Positions 41,401 through 47,400 of a stretch of DNA of 64,000 bases are shown piece after piece. Under the pieces are notes generated by a model. It was not told where the DNA came from. It ran no database searches and worked only from the letters and a program-made list of their open reading frames with translations. The stretch comes from Sipunculus nudus (taxonomy: Eukaryota > Annelida > Sipuncula > Golfingiida > Sipunculidae). Each line of letters begins with the position of its first letter. The first letter of the stretch is position 1. The position numbers and the translations under genes are program-made. The stretch is from assembly GCA_026874595.1 (NCBI GenBank), contig CM049319.1, positions 65,406,417 through 65,470,416 on the forward strand, read 5' to 3'.

Positions 41401-44400
41401 TTGAGTTGTTACCCTGGGTTACCCTTTGTTAACAGAGACCATGAAGTGACCTGCCAAAGTCTGGGAGTATCATATTCAACTTGGCTGACCCTTGCTCTCC
41501 ATGCAGACCAAGGATTATTTAATATATGACCCTTGTTATTTACACATATGTCCAGATAATTGAAAATATATATTCTCTGCCTGAAGGTTTTGCAAATTAA
41601 ACTCCACAACTATTTGTTCCCCCATCTGATCTGAGAAATATTATTGTGACCCTTGTTATTAGCACTTAAAGCACAATTATTAAAAATCATACGTTTCACT
41701 TGACCTTCTTCTAATATTTGTAAGAATTAAGCTAATTGAAATTAGCTACATGATGAGATTGGATTACTGACGGCCATTTGGATAAGGTTAATTTAAAATA
41801 ATTAAAATCAAATGTTAAGTTTAGACCAAAAATGTTTTTATTAGTTAATTGCATGTGGCTGGCTAGTAATGGTATCAATGAGTTACCAAAAGGTCAGATT
41901 ACTGACAGTTATAGGTTTTATTCTATTTCATATGATTAAAACTTATATTTTTTTCTTAGATTCTCTTAATTTTACTTATTATGTGTGTATGTTGTGACAA
42001 ATGGTAAACTATTCAAACATCAAATTGTTTTAGGAAAATCTGTTATAATTTATATATATATAAATTAAATTCCCATCTTCCAGTTAGTCCTCCTGATATC
42101 AGGGTATGTCATTGACATAGATGGCCCAAAGGGTACTAGACTAGGGATTGTAATTTAGTTAAACAGGTCATTTTGCCATAAATAAAACTTGTAAAGGGGG
42201 GGTAGAATGTAGCCAAGAGGTTAAGGTATTGGACTTTGGAGCTGAGTTCTCTGTGTTGAACCCCGCTGGTGCCTCAATGACATGGTGGTGAAATCTCACT
42301 TGAGATTTTCTCAGAAATTTGCCCTGATACTATAAGGACAGGCTACGAATTTTGGATTATTGAACTGACCCAGTGCTATTGTTACATAAAACATGAAATC
42401 CAAAAGGCTTAATAATCATGAACATAGGGCTATTATTGTTATCTTGTGGATACCTTCAACTGGACTAGGTAGACGGTACCACTAACAGGCCATGTAACTA
42501 TGGTATCCTTAGAAAAAAAAAACTTATATCTTCCATTACTCCCTTATGACGTATGTTGGTGGTGTATTCATGAGTTCGGGACTCAAATTACGGAATAATG
42601 GACAGTGATATGGTGCATGTCTGTTTCTTTGAACTAAAGTAATTATATTTCATTTTCCCTGCTTACAGCTTGTTTACTTCTTGTTATCAAGTTCATATGG
42701 TTCATCTCTGATTGTTATATGAGCTACACATGACAATATCCCATCAGCACTTACACTCAACCATACGATTTAACCACGTAAACAAAGAAAATGTTCTCAC
42801 AGTGAAAGCCAAGGATATGCACACATCCATTTTTTTTTACAGTATAATGCTTTGGTAAATGAATAATTATTCTCTCATTGTTTAATAAGACTCAGCCCCA
42901 AGTACTGGGAAAAAATGATAGGCAAAATACAAAAATAAAATTCACAGTAGCAAGCTGAGCATAGACTATATCATTAAAATTAACAGTTTTATATTTGTGA
43001 ATCATAGCCCATTAATCAACAAAAGCCAGTAACATTTAATGATGGGCAAAAAAAACAAAGTTTACACAGTACAAAATCAGATCATGGTGATACCACTTAT
43101 GAGGAAATGAATGCTTATTTTAAAGGGTTAATAGTACTGAAGTTCAATTCTATTCATTTCACAGTTTCCTGATTTAATACATTGCTTATTGTACAGCAGC
43201 ATGGGGTGAAACCCTTTAGCATTTAATCTGCTACAGGTATGCCAGGCTCATGCATTTCCAATATCTTTATTGACTTAGACATTGTACAAAATACCCAATG
43301 AATTCCATATTTTAAAAAAAAGTACACCATCCCCCTAAAAATGATACAAGAGTTTGATCAAGGATTTTCCTGACCAGGGCAAATTTCTTTACCCTATCCC
43401 CTGTTCACCTAATTTTTTTTCAAAAATTTTCTTTCAAATTTATTTTTTTGCTACTACAAATCAGCTTTTATCTAATGAGGTAATGTGCTAATTTTTAACG
43501 ATTTAAATAAGTATAAAATGGTATTAAATAAATATATTTTCTTTGAAACACCAGGAAAATGCTGACTTATCCTGAAAGTGCTCCAAAAAAAAGCGTAGTG
43601 TTATTTCATGTGGCCATATCTTATTATCCATGCTTGTAGGGATGTATGTGTCAGTTTTTTATATATTGGAATATTTGTGTGATGAAACAAATGTGTTACA
43701 TACAAATACCACAATAACATCATCTATGAATCTTCAAATGTATGAAGGTTGATATTTTCAGCTTGTCGCAATACATTTCACCTGTTTAGTCATATTTCAT
43801 TTTGAATTTATCATACAGAATCTATGTAAGGGAGAGCATTATTTTGCTGTCAGATAATCAGCCAAGCACATTTATCTGATTTATATATTAAGGTAAGCTC
43901 AAGTGTATTTTACCATAGAACTTCTCCTAAAAAATACCTGGTGGACAGCTATGGGTTAGTGGTATTGAGTATACTGGCCCACTGGGTAAGTAATTACAAA
44001 AAAGAAATCATGCCGACACCTGTCATTATAAAATATAAAAATGGTGAGTCTGAAGGATTGTTGTAAATCCCTACACAGGAGACATAATTAACTGTCTATG
44101 ACTATACAATGAATATTTAGTCTTGGTTGAATATCAGGCATGACTGAGTGTGAGTGATGTTGAGCTGAATAGAATTTGTCACCTGACACTGATCGAAGAC
44201 TGTGACCTTTCTTTACATCAAAAACAAAATTGATTAACAAGTCTAGCATTGCTGGGGGGGGGGGGGGGGCGGCTGTATGACAAGTTGCCAACTGTCTGTA
44301 GCATGTGAAAATCAATTTGGCACAGTGTGTGTGGGGGAGGGGGGGGGATTTCTTGTTTATTTCACAGAGCTACAGAGATTCACAATATGATTATAAATAC

Positions 44401-47400
44401 CACATTTATATTAATATTTAAGTGCATAAAACAATTACGATGAATTATGCATATGTGTGTGTGTACAAATTGTGTTATTAATTTATGTATCAGTCAATCA
44501 ACCTGTATTGAGCACCGATGACTTAACAAAATCTTCATTTTGACCATGCACTAACTTTCAGATTCACACATGATATTAAAAAGCGGGAAGCCAACTGCTC
44601 CATTTTCTATTTAATATATTTGTTAACACTCAGTGGCAATAACCGAATATAGAACAGAAAACAAAGTAAAGTGGGGATCTCTGTAAACAAATGGATAAAT
44701 ACAACAATATTTGAGTTGACTGGGCATCCCTGCTAATGGCATGTATTATACATTCACTCAACTTGGTTATGGATTTAATTGATAGATTGTCTTTATCTTT
44801 AATAGAAGAATGTATAAATATTGAATGCATTTGTAAATTTGATTACATGTTATACAAAACAAAAAGCCCAAATAATATCAACGTTAAGCAGTCCTCAGGC
44901 TTGATCATGTGCCATGAACACCTTTTAAAAATCTATATCTGTCCACAGTGGTTAATGTTCTGAAGCCTACACAGTGACACGTCATGTTTGCATGCTTCTG
45001 TGGGGTTTAATGTAGCAGAATGACATCCAATATTAATCAAGCCATCAGTAGTTTTGTAATCTTAAAGGTCTTTGCACCTGTGCAACAAGGCCTGCCTATG
45101 GAAGGGTCGATTAAGAGGCGAGCACATGGAGTGTACCCCTTCTTCTTCAACCAAACAATAAATATCTGGCCTACTGCCAAAATTCAGCCCCCGAACTTTG
45201 CATCTCTCACTCTCTCTTCTTTATTTCTGCATGCAAGGGTAATTTATAAAGTCTTTTTGTTACACTAACCTGTGTACACCTGTTTTTTTCAGATTTTTTT
45301 AAAAGCTTATGTTTTTCTATAATATCATAGAAAGCTGCATATGGAAGTGACAACCTAATATGACAAGGAAAATTTTAAAATTAATCTCCATTATATGTTT
45401 TAAAACTTTTTTTAATCTTTCCAATGATCTGACTGATCAGATGTGTCCAGCTTGAATGAGTAGCCATCTTTGTTTTGGCATATCATATATTTAGAGTGTT
45501 TATATGACATATTCCAATCAGCAGCTGTCAACTGAGGCTGTTTTTGTGTGTGACCAATGACCCTGACTGTCATTTTTCTCATATTTAAAACAATTCTGTT
45601 TCTTGAATACTATGTTAGGTAGTTGTTTACTTCCCTTGTTGAAAATTAGGTCCATTAATCTTCTATCTTTTATTATTATTTTCTCCCTTGAATTGTAACT
45701 AATAAAAGTTTCCAAAAAATAGGTGTACATAAGGGGATGAAACAGCCTATAGCACACCCTGTGCATTTATTAGCTTGTACCAGGTTGCTGAGCTTCCTCT
45801 TTTCTATGATCTTGTATCCTCCCTTGCTATGGTAATATGGTCTTCCATCTGTCCCTCTGGCTGATCACCAATAACACTCCTTGCATCCATTATCTCAAGA
45901 ACCAAAGGAGCAACTGCTCTGAGGTTTTTACTGAAAATTGGTAATTATGAGAGGATACTAGTATGTGAAATTGAATTTCAGAACTATCAGACTAGCCAGC
46001 CATCTTTTATGAGCATTACTTATTATTACTAATTCATTAAAAGCTATATATGTTATACCTGAAACACAATCACATTAAAAGAGCAGTATTTATTAAAACA
46101 AGAGACCCATGGGTCACTGTGCTCAGCTGAAGTTGACCTTTAAGGCAAAAATCTAAAAGAATATCAAATGGAGATAAATTCTATGAGGAAAAGGTAATAT
46201 AGGCCATGGCTGGTTGACATGATTGGTTTGTATTGATAAGTAAGAAATTGTTGCACATAATATTTTGTGACTATACCATTCATTTCCTAATGTTAATATT
46301 GAAGCATGTGAGCTGTTTGTGATCATAAGATGTATATTATTACCATGATCATTGGTTGACTTTTTGATAAATTTTTACAGTTCAGTAGTTTACCCATTTG
46401 TTCAATTGGAGTTATTTTTTATAACATATTTATTAATATATATAAATATTTTTTATTTTATAAAATGTATACAGTTGAAATATAACTTATGTCCCCAGTG
46501 CACAGATGCAAGGACTTGGTGGTGGTGTGGAGGGGGGGGGGGGGGGGGGATGACAGGATTAAAGCTTTACATCTGCAATATTACACAACTGAATATATAA
46601 GTTACTTTCAAATTTCAGACTTTAATAGCTTAAATTCATACACATACAGCATAAGAAAGTTATTTCAACAGTGCTAATAGGTAATGAATAATTTCCTGTA
46701 TTGAGTACAAGCTGCTGCCGTATAGTAATCCTTGCAAGTCATGCTTGTATTTATGCAGTCAGAAATTCAACTACCCTGCACAGAGATTTACCAATATACT
46801 GAGTTAAAAATGGAATTTGTCTCTAACATGGTAGATGCTTTTAGAAAGTATACTAAAAAGCTAATGTCTGTTCTGATTTATGTCAAATGCAAGTTTACTT
46901 GTAGGCCATGAGGCATTGTCAAAATTGATGATAATATTTGCATCATCATTGAGCCTTACATGTGTGGTTATCACTGCTAATTGCTGAAGCACTCAGAAGC
47001 CAGTACACTGGCAGTAGACTCGCTGAGGTCAGATTGCTAAAATGGTGCAACCAGACCTTCACGCAAACAAACAAGCTCTTAGCAGTGTGGATGTATAACC
47101 TTTTCTGTTGAAGTGCTGAAAGGAAAAGTATAAACTTTCAGTCCATACTTTCAAACAATTAAGGGACCCATGGGTTAAAATTGAAACAGGTTTTGACTTT
47201 TTAAAGTGTTGGTTATGATATCAGTCCCCTGAGTGAAAATTTCTGAGAGGGCTTAAAGTTTCCCCCCATGTGCATCCATAACAAGACAAAAATCCAATCT
47301 TTAAACCTTTTGCTTAAGCTGAAGTCCTACCTTGGAATGATCCCTCTCTGAGTAGTGGGATTCTGTATTCCTTGCATACTGAATGACTTCCCACAGCCTG

